From CAKZLS01 sp963771545 (GTDB lineage Bacteria > Pseudomonadota > Alphaproteobacteria > Rhodospirillales > Defluviicoccaceae), in contig CAVYTX010000002.1 of the NCBI GenBank assembly GCA_963771545.1, forward strand, positions 1,054,001-1,118,000: 64,000 nt of DNA, in the 5' to 3' direction. Below, piece by piece: positions 43,338 through 52,090 of the stretch (position 1 is its first letter; each line of letters begins with the position of its first letter). The notes beneath the pieces were generated by a model. That model did no database searches, was not told the origin of the DNA, and was given only the letters and a program-made list of their open reading frames with translations. The position numbers and the translations under genes are program-made.

Positions 43338-44201
43338 TTTGCGAAAACAGAGTGCCGACCTTTCGGAACTGCGATGCATCCCCTCGCGAATCGGAAAATC
43401 GCGTTTCCTTAACTGCACTCGTGCTATTGGGGTCTGTTGACAATTCACGCATGGCGATGACGGTGGCGACCAAGTTCAGGTTTGCGCCGTAGCTGGTGTC
43501 GGTTTTGTCGTAGCGTGTCGCGATGCCGCGAAATTCCTTGATCTTGGCGAAGTAGTTCTCGGCCAAATGGCGCCATCGGTACATGTCCTTGTCACAGGCG
43601 ATCGGCTGTTTTCGGTTGGCTTTCGGTGGGATAACGGCGATAGCGCCGCGTTGGTTCAATTCCGCTCGCAACCAATCGGCGTAAAACGCCTTGTCGGCCA
43701 GCAGGGCATCGAAGCGAAGGTCTCGGATCAAGGGAGCGACGCCCGCCATGTCATGGCGCTGACCGGGAAGCAGCACGAACCGAACCAAGCTTCCCAAGGC
43801 GTCCACCAAGGCGACGATCTTGGTGGTCAGGCCTCCTCTCGATCGCCCGATAGCCTGATTTTGAGTCCCCCTTTTGCGCCGCTCGCCTTCTGGTGAACGC
43901 TGACGATGGTGCCGTCGATGAGCGCATACTCGAAGTCCGGCTCTTCCGAGAGGACCTCGAACAGCCGTTCGAAGACACCCTTTATCGCCCACCGGCGAAA
44001 GCGCTAAAAAACACTGTTCCATTTGCCCAGAACCACCGGCAGGTCGCGCCACGGCGAACCCGTGCGAACCCGCCATAAAACGGCTTCCAAAAACAAGCGA
44101 TTGTTCGCCGCCGTAACCCCGCAATCCGTGACCTTGCCCGGAAGATGGGGGGAAATCTTCTCCCAAACCTCGTCTCCGATAACCAAACGCTCCGTGTCCA
44201 T
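43324..44201 (-). pseudogene. IS5-family transposase, interrupted
   Basis: Read from ATG 44201 the protein begins MDTERLVIGDEVWEKISPHL and proceeds through RVRTGSPWRDLPVVLGKWNS to a TAG at about 44004. The same frame then resumes with RFRRWAIKGVFERLFEVLSE and continues to GAKGGLKIRLSGDREEA; after a GCAAAAGGGGG run it shifts to QNQAIGRSRGGLTTKIVALV and ADKAFYADWLRAELNQRG. The A/G run is a normal programmed frameshift site in this family, but the TAG is a lesion. The last frame runs out of the element into flanking DNA before stopping at 43324. Not expected to be active. Confidence 0.8.
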
Positions 44202-44275
44202 CCAAGATCTCCCTCAAAAGGAAGCTTGAATCACTTTTCATCGGGCCTGAGAATCCCCTATTTGTCAACAGACCC
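43430..44275 (-). mobile_element. IS5-family (IS427/IS1031-type) insertion sequence
   Basis: About 846 bases bounded by inverted repeats: GGGTCTGTTGACAA at 43430-43443 and its complement TTGTCAACAGACCC at 44262-44275. It holds a broken transposase. No clear target duplication is seen: the left flank ends in CTATTG and the right flank starts TAGCG. It sits between the CoA-transferase and flavin reductase genes. Confidence 0.85.
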
Positions 44276-44306
44276 TAGCGAACCAGCTATCAAAACAAGT
44301 TTGAAA

Positions 44307-44792
44307 TCAGCTTTTTTCGCCAAGGCTGGCGTACTTGCCGCGATACCGCAGCAATGGTGCGCCATTCTCAGACATCTGAAGGCGGTTTACCCGCCCTACC
44401 AAGATAAGGTGATCTCCGCCATCGTAGGTGTTTACCAATGCGCATTCCAGATTGGCCACGCATCCCGGAAGAATCGGACATCCACTCTCCCATTCTTCAA
44501 AGGGAACGCCACGAAACTTATCCTCACGTTGACTTGCAAAATTTTCCGCTACATCCGCCTGATCGTCAGCCAATACATTAACGGCAAAGTATCCGCTCTG
44601 AGTATAGGCTTCCAGATTACTGGTATTCCTGCCCAGGCAAAACAAGACAAGCGATGGCTCTAGCGACACCGAGCAAAATGAACTGATGGTGACGCCACGC
44701 GCCTGACCTGTGGGAGCTTGAGTGGTCACCACGCATACCCCTGACGCAAAACAGCCGAGAGCATGTCGGAAGGCGCGCGGTTCTACTGGCAA
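44307..44792 (-). CDS. Flavin reductase-like FMN-binding protein
   Basis: A 161-residue protein of the flavin-reductase-like (FMN-binding split barrel) family. Marks: FRHALGCFASGVCVVTTQAP, then ARGVTISSFCSVSLEPSLVL, GYFAVNVLADDQADVAENFA and a C-terminal GDHLILVGRVNRLQ. These enzymes often supply FMNH2 to a partner monooxygenase, but none is next to it here. Starts at about 44792. It is separated from the malonate locus by the IS5 element and is divergent from motA. Confidence 0.85.
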   Translation of the reverse strand: MPVEPRAFRHALGCFASGVCVVTTQAPTGQARGVTISSFCSVSLEPSLVLFCLGRNTSNLEAYTQSGYFAVNVLADDQADVAENFASQREDKFRGVPFEEWESGCPILPGCVANLECALVNTYDGGDHLILVGRVNRLQMSENGAPLLRYRGKYASLGEKS

Positions 44793-44982
44793 GATCTAAG
44801 CTCCCGGAGCGACATCTTAGATGCGGTTAGACATACTTTAACATGTGCTGTGAGATTATGGCGTGCCCTTATGTTGTTCCCGCTGATTGCCGGGCCCGGC
44901 CGGCTGGGAGTCAGACACGACAACGGAGAGCAGTACCTAAGGGAGCCTATATCAACCAGTCAAGAGGCTCGTGAGGAGCTCC

Positions 44983-45840
44983 ATGTTCTTTCTCATCGGT
45001 TTGGTTGTCGTCGGAGGATGCGTTGTCGGTGGCTATCTGGGTGCAGGTGGCCATCTGGGTGTTCTCTGGCAACCGTTCGAGTTTGTCATCATCTTTGGGA
45101 GCGCGTTCGGCGCCTTCGTCATCGCTAACCCGAAGCCGATACTGAGCGGTGTCGCAAAGTCATTTGGCAAAGTCCTGAAGGGCCCCAAGTATAACAAGAA
45201 CAGCTATCTCGAACTCCTCGGGATGCTGCACTCGGTGTTCAAGCTGGCAAAAACTAAAGGCGATCTTGCGCTTGAAAGCCACATCGAACAACCTCACGAA
45301 AGCTCGATCTTTCAGACTTTCCCTACTTTTTCCGGCGATCATCATGCGGTCGATTTCGTTTGCGACTATCTGCGCCTTTTGACGCTGGGCAGCACCAATC
45401 CGCATGAAATGGAATCGGTGATGGAATCGGAGCTGGAGATACACCATGGCGAAACACATGCCATTGCGACCGCCCTGCAAGCTGTCGCTGACGGCTTGCC
45501 GGCCTTGGGGATTGTCGCCGCAGTGCTAGGAGTTATTCACACCATGGGCTCTATCACCGAACCACCAGAGGTTCTGGGCCACCTGATCGGCGGCGCCCTG
45601 GTAGGGACTTTCACTGGGGTTTTGGCCGCATACGGTGTTGTGGCACCGATTGCAAAATCTCTCGAAAACACTTTTGAGGCCGAGTCGTGTTACTTAGAAT
45701 GCATAAAAACGGGCCTCATTTCTCACATGCAGGGGTATGCTCCGCAGGTCTCCGTCGAAATTGCCAGGAAGGCTCTTAACTCCAACATCCGGCCCAGCTT
45801 CACCGAACTGGATGCAATGATTCAGACCAGTCAAGTCTGA
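44983..45840 (+). CDS. motA: Flagellar motor stator protein MotA
   Basis: A 285-residue inner-membrane protein forming the proton channel of the stator with MotB. Four membrane segments: residues about 2-22, 32-52 (FEFVIIFGSAFGAFVIA), 170-190 (ALQAVADGLPALGIVAAVLG) and 200-225 (GGALVGTFTGVLAAYGVVAP). The loop carries HGETHAIATALQAVADGLPA typical of MotA. Starts at ATG 44983 with GAGGAG just upstream; a GTG at 44971 is also in frame. Operon with motB, 12 bases apart. Confidence 0.94.
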   Translation: MFFLIGLVVVGGCVVGGYLGAGGHLGVLWQPFEFVIIFGSAFGAFVIANPKPILSGVAKSFGKVLKGPKYNKNSYLELLGMLHSVFKLAKTKGDLALESHIEQPHESSIFQTFPTFSGDHHAVDFVCDYLRLLTLGSTNPHEMESVMESELEIHHGETHAIATALQAVADGLPALGIVAAVLGVIHTMGSITEPPEVLGHLIGGALVGTFTGVLAAYGVVAPIAKSLENTFEAESCYLECIKTGLISHMQGYAPQVSVEIARKALNSNIRPSFTELDAMIQTSQV

Positions 45841-45852
45841 CGCGAGGGTCCC

Positions 45853-46761
45853 ATGGCCAATCAGCCCATCATCATCAAAAAGGTCAAGAAGAGTGCTCAC
45901 GGCAGTCACGGGGGCGCATGGAAAGTGGCCTATGCCGATTTCGTGACGGCGATGATGGCGTTCTTCCTGCTGCTTTGGCTACTCAATGCCGTTTCACAGG
46001 AACAACTTGAAGGCATCTCTGATTACTTCTCGCCTATCTCGACGACAAAATCCACAACGGGCGGGGGCGGCCTCTTAGCCGGTAAGACCGTGGCTAAGAA
46101 AGGTGTCTTCGAGGTCGATGTGTCTCCTCCGGCCGCGTCACCGGATCCCAATATGGAAGAGGCACGTAAGCAAAATCCGGCACCCGAAAACCCCGATGGA
46201 GCCACACCATCAACGCCTAACAAGAGCGATGCTTCCGAACTCCAAAGGCAGCACGAGGAGGAACAGTTCCGAGAGGCCGAGCAAGAACTGAGGTCCGCCA
46301 TTCAAGATCTTCCTCATCTCAAGGCACTCGCCAAAAGCCTGTTGATAGACAACACACCGGAAGGCCTGCGAGTACAGATCGTCGATCAGGACGGTTTGCC
46401 GATGTTTCCGAGGGGGAGTGCCGATATGCATTTACATACACGGAAGATGTTGGAACTGATAGCCAAGGTCGTTTTAGAAATGCCTCAGAGTGTCGCCCTT
46501 GCCGGACACACGGACGCGACGAAATTCCAAAATGACTCCGGCTACGGCAATTGGGAACTTTCGGCGGACCGAGCTAATGCTGCACGCCGCACGCTGATCG
46601 AATTTGGGGTACCGGAAGACAGAATAGCAAGAGTTGTAGGTCGGGCGGCCACCGATCCCTTACTGCCTCATGACCCTGAAGCTCCCGGGAACCGACGCTT
46701 GACAATGGTGCTGCTTCGCGGCACCGGGGCTCACCAAGAAGCAACGAACATAAACCACTAG
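45853..46761 (+). CDS. motB: Flagellar motor stator protein MotB
   Basis: A 302-residue protein with one membrane segment near the N-terminus: YADFVTAMMAFFLLLWLLNA carries the proton-accepting Asp. The C-terminal OmpA-like peptidoglycan-binding domain reads SVALAGHTDATKFQNDSGYG, NWELSADRANAARRTLIEFG and NRRLTMVLL. A Pro/Ala-rich linker of about 90 residues lies between. Its stop codon TAG at 46759-46761 lies in the CTAG target of an IS1182-type element, so the stop is kept but everything downstream is displaced. Confidence 0.95.
   Translation: MANQPIIIKKVKKSAHGSHGGAWKVAYADFVTAMMAFFLLLWLLNAVSQEQLEGISDYFSPISTTKSTTGGGGLLAGKTVAKKGVFEVDVSPPAASPDPNMEEARKQNPAPENPDGATPSTPNKSDASELQRQHEEEQFREAEQELRSAIQDLPHLKALAKSLLIDNTPEGLRVQIVDQDGLPMFPRGSADMHLHTRKMLELIAKVVLEMPQSVALAGHTDATKFQNDSGYGNWELSADRANAARRTLIEFGVPEDRIARVVGRAATDPLLPHDPEAPGNRRLTMVLLRGTGAHQEATNINH
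46758..46761. repeat. CTAG target-site duplication used by two different IS elements
   Basis: CTAG occurs at 46758-46761, at 48203-48206 and at 49932-49935. Removing both elements restores ACTAGATCTTTTCGG, a single CTAG whose last three bases are the motB stop. Confidence 0.85.
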
Positions 46762-48202
46762 CAGTCTGTCGGATTTAGTCCCATCCGTATATAATACGGT
46801 CATGGCCAATTTCATCTCCTATGACCGCACGCAAGGTTTTCTGATGCCGCCCGATCTTTGCGATTGGATACCGGACGACGACCTTTCGCATTTCATCATC
46901 GAAGCCGTTGAGCGCATTGATATCCGGGCGTTCAAGGTCAATTGGCGCGGCGCGGGCAAGGCGCAGTATCACCCGCGTATGATGCTGGCGCTGTTGATCT
47001 ACTGTTACGCCAACGGGATATTCTCGTCGCGGCGGATCGAGCGCGCCACCCACCGCGATGTTGCGGTGCGCTTCATCGCCGCCGACACCCATCCCGATCA
47101 CGACACGATCGCCGCCTTCCGGCGGGAAAACGCGGTGGCGTTTGCGGCGGCGTTTGCGGATGTCCTGTCGATGGCCCAGGAATTGAAGCTGCTGTCGGTC
47201 GGCATGGTCAGCATCGACGGCACCAAGATCGACGCCAACGCGTCGAAGATCAAGTCGGTGCGCTATGATCGGGCGAAGGCGTTGCGCGCGCAACTGGACG
47301 CGGACATCGCCGCGATGATGGCGCGGGCCGAAGCGGCGGACCGCGAAGAAACCGCCGATCCCCAGGCGCTGCCCGATGGTCTCGCCCGACGCCAAGCGCT
47401 TCGGAGCAAACTGGATGCGGCGTGCGCCCGCCTGGAGGCCGAAGCGAAGGCTCGAGCGGAGGCAGAGCGGCCTGCCTTCGAAGCGAAGCAACGCGCCCAC
47501 GAAGCGCGCAACCGCCGTGGACGCGGCCCGAAACCGCCCGACGACACGCCGCCGCCGGAGGCGCAAACCAATCTGACCGACCCGGACAGCACGTTGATGC
47601 GCAAGTCCAAACGCCATGAATACCGCCAATCCTATAACGCCCAAGCCGTGGTCGATGCCGACGGCTCGCAATTGGTTCTGACCGCCAACGTCGCGCAAAC
47701 CCCGAGCGACGCCCCGACGTTCGAACAGACGATCAACACCCTGTGCGAGACGCTCGGCCCACCGGCGACGATCCTCGGCGACGCCGGTTTCGCGAGTGGC
47801 GAGGCGGTCGGCGCCCTTGAGGCGCGCGGCATTGAGGTGCTCGTCGCCGTCTCCGGCGCCGACCAACACCGCGTTTACGACTTCCGTCCGCCCAAACCGG
47901 ACGCCACGCCGCCGCCCGAGCCAAAAGCCGAATGGCGCCAGGCGATGAAGCAGAAAATGGCCACCGAGGACGCCAAAGCCAAATACAAGCGGCGAAAACA
48001 CACCGTCGAGCCGGTCTTCGGCATCATCAAAAACGTCCTCGGATTTAGGCAATTCTTCTTAAGGGGCATCGAAAACGTCAAAGCCGAATGGCTGCTCGTC
48101 ACCCTCGCTTACAACTGCAAGCGCCTGTTCAACCTCAAGACCGCATAGCGCCGAGTCCGATGCATTCGTCCGCAAACCAAAATACCCAAATCCGACAGAC
48201 TG
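46762..48202 (+). mobile_element. IS1182-family insertion sequence
   Basis: A 1441-base element starting CAGTCTGTCGGATTT and ending in its complement AAATCCGACAGACTG, flanked by the 4-base duplication CTAG at 46758-46761 and 48203-48206. It holds one intact transposase. The right-hand CTAG is itself the target of the next element. Confidence 0.9.
46802..48148 (+). CDS. IS1182-family transposase
   Basis: A 448-residue DDE transposase with the N-terminal helical domain (MANFISYDRTQGFLMPPDLC), YHPRMMLALLIYCYANGIFS and SRRIERATHRDVAVRFIAAD, then a DDE core: VSIDGTKIDANASK (first Asp), ILGDAGFASGEA (second) and HTVEPVFGIIKNVLGFRQFF (Glu). The middle (about 160-290) has a long Ala/Arg-rich coiled segment. 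Complete, so possibly active. Confidence 0.9.
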   Translation: MANFISYDRTQGFLMPPDLCDWIPDDDLSHFIIEAVERIDIRAFKVNWRGAGKAQYHPRMMLALLIYCYANGIFSSRRIERATHRDVAVRFIAADTHPDHDTIAAFRRENAVAFAAAFADVLSMAQELKLLSVGMVSIDGTKIDANASKIKSVRYDRAKALRAQLDADIAAMMARAEAADREETADPQALPDGLARRQALRSKLDAACARLEAEAKARAEAERPAFEAKQRAHEARNRRGRGPKPPDDTPPPEAQTNLTDPDSTLMRKSKRHEYRQSYNAQAVVDADGSQLVLTANVAQTPSDAPTFEQTINTLCETLGPPATILGDAGFASGEAVGALEARGIEVLVAVSGADQHRVYDFRPPKPDATPPPEPKAEWRQAMKQKMATEDAKAKYKRRKHTVEPVFGIIKNVLGFRQFFLRGIENVKAEWLLVTLAYNCKRLFNLKTA

Positions 48203-48206
48203 CTAG

Positions 48207-49931
48207 CCCGGATATCTCACCGCAGGGGGTGCATCGGCCCCAAGAATCTGAGAAAGTCGTTTTGGCAAAATGCTTTACCAGATTCCAGGACGGGGTCCGA
48301 TGCAAACACAGTGTATCTCCGATCAACTCGATTTCGAAGCGTTTGATGGCCGTCGTGTGGTGGCGGGGTTTGACGGCGGTTTGGTGACGTCGGATGCGGG
48401 AGCGGTGCTGCTGCGCGAGACCGATCGGGCGATCGCCTTGATCGATCGGGTGGCGGCGTGCTTCACGGACGGGCGCCGGCAAGCGGACGTCGTGCATACG
48501 GTGCGCACGCTGGTCGGCCAGCGGATCATTGGCATCGCGCTCGGCTACGAGGACGTCAACGATCATGACACCTTGCGATTCGATCCGGTTCTGGCGTTGT
48601 TTTCGGAGCGGCTGGACGCATGCCCGCAAGGGATGCGAAGCATCAAGCGCGAAGACTGCGCGCCATTGGCGGGCAAGAGCACGATCAATCGCTTGGAACA
48701 TGCGCCCCGTGGCGATGGCGATCGCTACCACAAGATCGGCCACGACCCGGAGGCTTTGGAGGCGGTCCCGGTTGACGTGTTTCTCGACAGCCAGGACAAA
48801 ACGCCGAGGGAGATCGTCATCGACCTCGACGCCACCGACGACCCTTTGCATGGACATCAAGAGGGCCGGTTCTTCCACGGCTATTACGATTGCTACTGCT
48901 ATCTGCCGCTGTACATCTTCTGTGGCCCGCATCTGTTGGCGGCGAAGCTGCGCCGCTCCAACATCGACGCCTCGGCCGGCGCCAAGGAGGAAGTGGCCCG
49001 CATCGTCGCCCACATCCGCCGCCGCTGGCCGCGGGTCAAGATCGTGCTCCGGGCCGACAGCGGCTTCGCCCGCGAGGCGTTGATGGCGTGGTGCGAGGCG
49101 AACCGCGTGGACTATGTCTTCGGCCTCGCCCGCAACAGCCGCCTCGTCGACGAACTCGCCATCGATCTCGCGTGGGCCGAAAGCGAATACGAAGCCACGG
49201 GGAAACCGGCCCGCCGGTTTAAGGATTTCTTCTACGCCACCCGCGACAGCTGGAGCCGTCGGCGCCGGGTGATCGGCAAGGCCGAGCACCTGGCCAAGGG
49301 CGCCAATCCCCGGTTCATCGTCACCTCGCTCAAACGCAAGGCCATCGACGCCAAGACCCTGTACGAGCGCCTCTACTGCGCCCGGGGCGACATGGAGAAC
49401 CGCATCAAGGAGCAACAACTCGATCTCTTTGCCGACCGAACCTCGACGGCAACCCTGCGCGCCAATCAGCTCCGCCTCTGGTTCTCGTCGTTCGCCTATG
49501 TCCTGATCGAAGCGCTGCAGCGGATCGGTCTCGGCCACACCGAGTTCGCCACCGCCACCGCCGGCACCATCCGGCTCAAGCTCCTCAAGATCGGCGCCCG
49601 CGTCACCGTCTCGGTGCGCCGGATCAAGATCGCTATGGCGCCGGCGTGTCCATACCAAGCCGAATTCGCCCTCGCCCACGCCAGGCTGCGTGCCTCTCCC
49701 GGATAGCCGCAAAGCCCATCCCGTCGACCGTCAACAGCCGACACCCAAGCTGCGCTCTCATAGACTCGTCATCGGCGCACCAAACAGAAGCGCACAACTG
49801 ACGCACGAAAACGCCCGGCCCGCCGCCGACAAAGACCGCGCCACCCAATTTCAACGGCGCAAACCAACCATCAACAACCACAAATTACCCGAAAATACCT
49901 ACCTCATGACCCCTACGGTGAGATATCCAGG
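48207..49931 (+). mobile_element. IS1380-family insertion sequence
   Basis: About 1725 bases with terminal repeats CCCGGATATCTCACCG (48207-48222) and its near-complement CGGTGAGATATCCAGG (49916-49931), one mismatch. Directly flanked by CTAG at 48203-48206 and CTAG at 49932-49935. Since the left CTAG is also the right duplication of the IS1182 element, the two insertions share one site. The 3' quarter (49707-49915) is non-coding. Confidence 0.9.
48300..49706 (+). CDS. IS1380-family transposase
   Basis: About 468 residues from ATG 48300 (MQTQCISDQLDFEAFDGRRV). Family marks: VVAGFDGGLVTSDAGAVLLR, IIGIALGYEDVNDHDTLRFD, VDVFLDSQD and IVIDLDATDDPLHGHQEGRF (catalytic Asp), IVLRADSGFAREALMAWCEA and RGDMENRIKEQQLDLFADRT (catalytic Glu). 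A start at 48270 would add ten residues. Appears complete. Confidence 0.9.
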   Translation: MQTQCISDQLDFEAFDGRRVVAGFDGGLVTSDAGAVLLRETDRAIALIDRVAACFTDGRRQADVVHTVRTLVGQRIIGIALGYEDVNDHDTLRFDPVLALFSERLDACPQGMRSIKREDCAPLAGKSTINRLEHAPRGDGDRYHKIGHDPEALEAVPVDVFLDSQDKTPREIVIDLDATDDPLHGHQEGRFFHGYYDCYCYLPLYIFCGPHLLAAKLRRSNIDASAGAKEEVARIVAHIRRRWPRVKIVLRADSGFAREALMAWCEANRVDYVFGLARNSRLVDELAIDLAWAESEYEATGKPARRFKDFFYATRDSWSRRRRVIGKAEHLAKGANPRFIVTSLKRKAIDAKTLYERLYCARGDMENRIKEQQLDLFADRTSTATLRANQLRLWFSSFAYVLIEALQRIGLGHTEFATATAGTIRLKLLKIGARVTVSVRRIKIAMAPACPYQAEFALAHARLRASPG

Positions 49932-50016
49932 CTAGATCTTTTCGGCCCCCGTTTCCAATCTGATCAAACAATGGTATTCTGGTGAAAGCTGATGAAATAT
50001 TCGCGAACCAAGAGAT

Positions 50017-50778
50017 ATGAAGCATTCGCTTGTCCACGGTGCTCGTTTTTTCTTTGCGACCGCACCAATGCCATGCCCCTACTTGCCGGGACGAATTGAA
50101 CGACGTCTTGTGACTGAATTGGTAGGCCGTCAGGCGACTGCCTTTCACGATACCTTGTCACAAGCAGGATTTCGTCGAAGCCACTGCATTGCTTATGTCC
50201 CTGTGTGCCGTGACTGTAACGCTTGTACGGCGGTGAGGATTGTCGCCGATCAGTTCGAATTCTCTCGAGGACATCGGCGCGTATGGGCAAGAAACAGAGA
50301 TATCACGGTTCAAGAAACCGCACCACGCGCCAGTGAAGAGCAATATGCGTTGTTTCGCATATATCAGGAGCGCCGACACCGTGACGGCGAGATGGCACAT
50401 ATGGATTTTTATGACTATCAAACTCTTGTGGAAGATACTCCCGTCGAAACGATGATCCTTGAGTTCCGCGATACGAAATCCAATTTGGTCGCGGTTTGTC
50501 TGACCGATCGTCTAGCTGATGGACTATCCGCAGTGTACAGCTTTTTCAATCCTGATTTCCCGCATAGAAGCCTTGGCACGCATATGATTCTTTCTTTGGT
50601 TCAGCAGGCACAAGCATTTGCCAATCCATATGTTTATCTAGGGTACTGGATCGCTAACTGCGCAAAAATGTCTTACAAGTCGCGCTTTGCGCCGCTGGAA
50701 GTGTACACTACGGAAGGGTGGCGGCCCGTTGGCCGGCAATCATTCGGGTCTTCTGATTTCGTGTTATCTGAACCATAA
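50017..50778 (+). CDS. bpt: Aspartate/glutamate leucyl- or arginyl-transferase (Bpt/Ate family)
   Basis: A 253-residue aminoacyl-tRNA-protein transferase that adds an amino acid to the N-terminus of acidic proteins, marking them for ClpAP degradation. Marks: FFATAPMPCPYLPGRIERRL, AGFRRSHCIAYVPVCRDCNA with the cysteines CRDCNAC, FSRGHRRVWARNRDI and GTHMILSLVQQAQAFANPYV. Whether leucine or arginine is used cannot be told safely from sequence; bacterial Bpt uses leucine. Start: ATG 50017, with AAGAG upstream. Confidence 0.9.
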   Translation: MKHSLVHGARFFFATAPMPCPYLPGRIERRLVTELVGRQATAFHDTLSQAGFRRSHCIAYVPVCRDCNACTAVRIVADQFEFSRGHRRVWARNRDITVQETAPRASEEQYALFRIYQERRHRDGEMAHMDFYDYQTLVEDTPVETMILEFRDTKSNLVAVCLTDRLADGLSAVYSFFNPDFPHRSLGTHMILSLVQQAQAFANPYVYLGYWIANCAKMSYKSRFAPLEVYTTEGWRPVGRQSFGSSDFVLSEP

Positions 50779-50885
50779 CAGACAAAGGAGGGGGCCTTAG
50801 AAGCCGTCTTGAAACTCGATTTTTGGCTGGATGGGCGGGTTCAGATGTGATTCCAAACGGTTGTCAAAAACCAATTGGAGGGCAC

Positions 50886-51094
50886 ATGTGGACACCGACC
50901 ACCCGGCGGCAACATAGCCGCGATCATCTGCGTTATGGAAGCGATCTGAGCGATGCGGAGTGGGAGATCATCGCGCCGTTCATGCCGCCGCCGGCGCGGA
51001 CCGGCCGGCCCCGCGAATGGCCGATGCGCGAGATCATGAACGCCATCTTCTACGTCCTGCGGGCCGGCTGCGCCTGGCCATGCTGCCCAAGGAC
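50886..51094 (+). pseudogene. Fragment of an IS5-family transposase
   Basis: Begins MWTPTTRRQHSRDHLRYGSD, then LSDAEWEIIAPFMPPPARTG and RPREWPMREIMNAIFYVLRA, the N-terminal domain of an IS5-type DDE transposase with its usual start. After CAWP the frame is off by one base (normally CAWRMLPKD) and the gene stops at 51094, where an IS3 end fragment begins. The element's left end probably lies near 50800 (AGAAGCCGTCTTGAAACTCG). No catalytic domain survives. Confidence 0.8.
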
Positions 51095-51226
51095 TGAGGT
51101 GGTCCCACTTTGTTGGGCAGCTTGGCGGCGAAGTTAAGGTGTATTCCGGTTGCTGATCATGCCGCCAAAAACCTGTTTATCCCATCGTGTTGCTGCTGTT
51201 GAGCCTGTGGGGATGTGGGTAAGCCG
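51095..51226 (-). repeat. 132-base end fragment of an IS3-family element
   Basis: Starts TGAGGTGGTCCCACTTTGTT and ends in GGGGATGTGGGTAAGCCG. It matches 60597-60728 over the full 132 bases with only a handful of differences, and so is the 3' end (with the last orfB codons) of the same IS3-type element. It is cut off by the IS66 element. Confidence 0.85.
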
Positions 51227-51314
51227 GTAAGCGCCCGGTGAACCCGCTCTGCCTTTGATCGGTAGTGAGAGGTAGTGTCCATTAGCGATTAAATGGACAT
51301 TATCGGAGCGGTTT

Positions 51315-51668
51315 GTGGCGAAGCGTTGCAAGCGTCGAAGCTGGAGTTATGACGAGAAGCGGTTGATCTGCGCGCAGACGCGGGTGCCTGGAGTCTCGGT
51401 TTCGCGGGTGGCGCGTCGGTATGATGTGAATGCGAACCAGGTGTTCAACTGGCTCAAGGAGCCGCGTTTTGCGGCTGCGGAGCCTCCCGAGCCTGAAGCG
51501 GTTTTTCTACCCATCGAGATAACCCAAGCGCGGGATGTCATGGTCCCAAGTGACCATAGCGAACCCGGCACAGTGGAGATCGATCTGGCGGGCGGCCATC
51601 GGCTGCGGCTCAAGGGGCCGTACGATGCCGATGCTGTTGTGCGGTTGATCCGTGGCCTGTCGGCATGA
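51315..51668 (+). CDS. tnpA: IS66 accessory protein TnpA
   Basis: A 117-residue IS66 OrfA with an N-terminal helix-turn-helix (RSWSYDEKRLICAQTRVPGV, then SVSRVARRYDVNANQVFNWL). Starts at a GTG-type codon at 51315. It overlaps tnpB by 4 bases, the usual arrangement. Confidence 0.85.
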   Translation: MAKRCKRRSWSYDEKRLICAQTRVPGVSVSRVARRYDVNANQVFNWLKEPRFAAAEPPEPEAVFLPIEITQARDVMVPSDHSEPGTVEIDLAGGHRLRLKGPYDADAVVRLIRGLSA

Positions 51669-52012
51669 TCCCGGTTCCCGCGAGCACGAGAGTGTGGCTG
51701 GCGGCGGGCGTCACGGATATGCGCAAGGGTTTTAACGGCCTGTCGGCGCTGGCCGAGAAGGTATTGGAGCAGGATCCCTTTTGCGGCCATCTGTTCGTTT
51801 TTCGCGGACGCCGAGGCGACCTGTTGAAGATGATCTGGTTTGACGGTCAGGGCGCGTGTCTGTTTTCCAAGCGGTTGGAGAAAGGCCGGTTCGTATGGCC
51901 TTCGGCGGCGCGGGGCAAGGTGACGCTGACACCGGCGCAATTGTCGATGTTGCTGGAGGGGATCGATTGGCGCGCGCCGGAGAGAACATGGCGTCCGTTG
52001 CGTGCCGGATAG
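51665..52012 (+). CDS. tnpB: IS66 accessory protein TnpB (Orf2)
   Basis: A 115-residue protein of the IS66 Orf2 family, easily known from VWLAAGVTDMRKGFNGLSAL, HLFVFRGRRGDLLKMIWFDG and QGACLFSKRLEKGRFVWP. Required for transposition in related elements; exact role unclear. Overlaps tnpA by 4 bases. Confidence 0.92.
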   Translation: MIPVPASTRVWLAAGVTDMRKGFNGLSALAEKVLEQDPFCGHLFVFRGRRGDLLKMIWFDGQGACLFSKRLEKGRFVWPSAARGKVTLTPAQLSMLLEGIDWRAPERTWRPLRAG

Positions 52013-52090
52013 TCACTATTCTCCGGCGAAAACATAGCGATTCCGCGGATTTGCGGTTCCTTCAACTCGCTGAATTTGCTATCAATCCGG

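Noticed and set aside
46775..48052. 425-codon open frame on the minus strand
   Set aside because: Antisense of the IS1182 transposase; Arg/Gly-rich nonsense.
48135..49712. 525-codon open frame on the minus strand
   Set aside because: Antisense of the IS1380 transposase, which has all family motifs on the plus strand.
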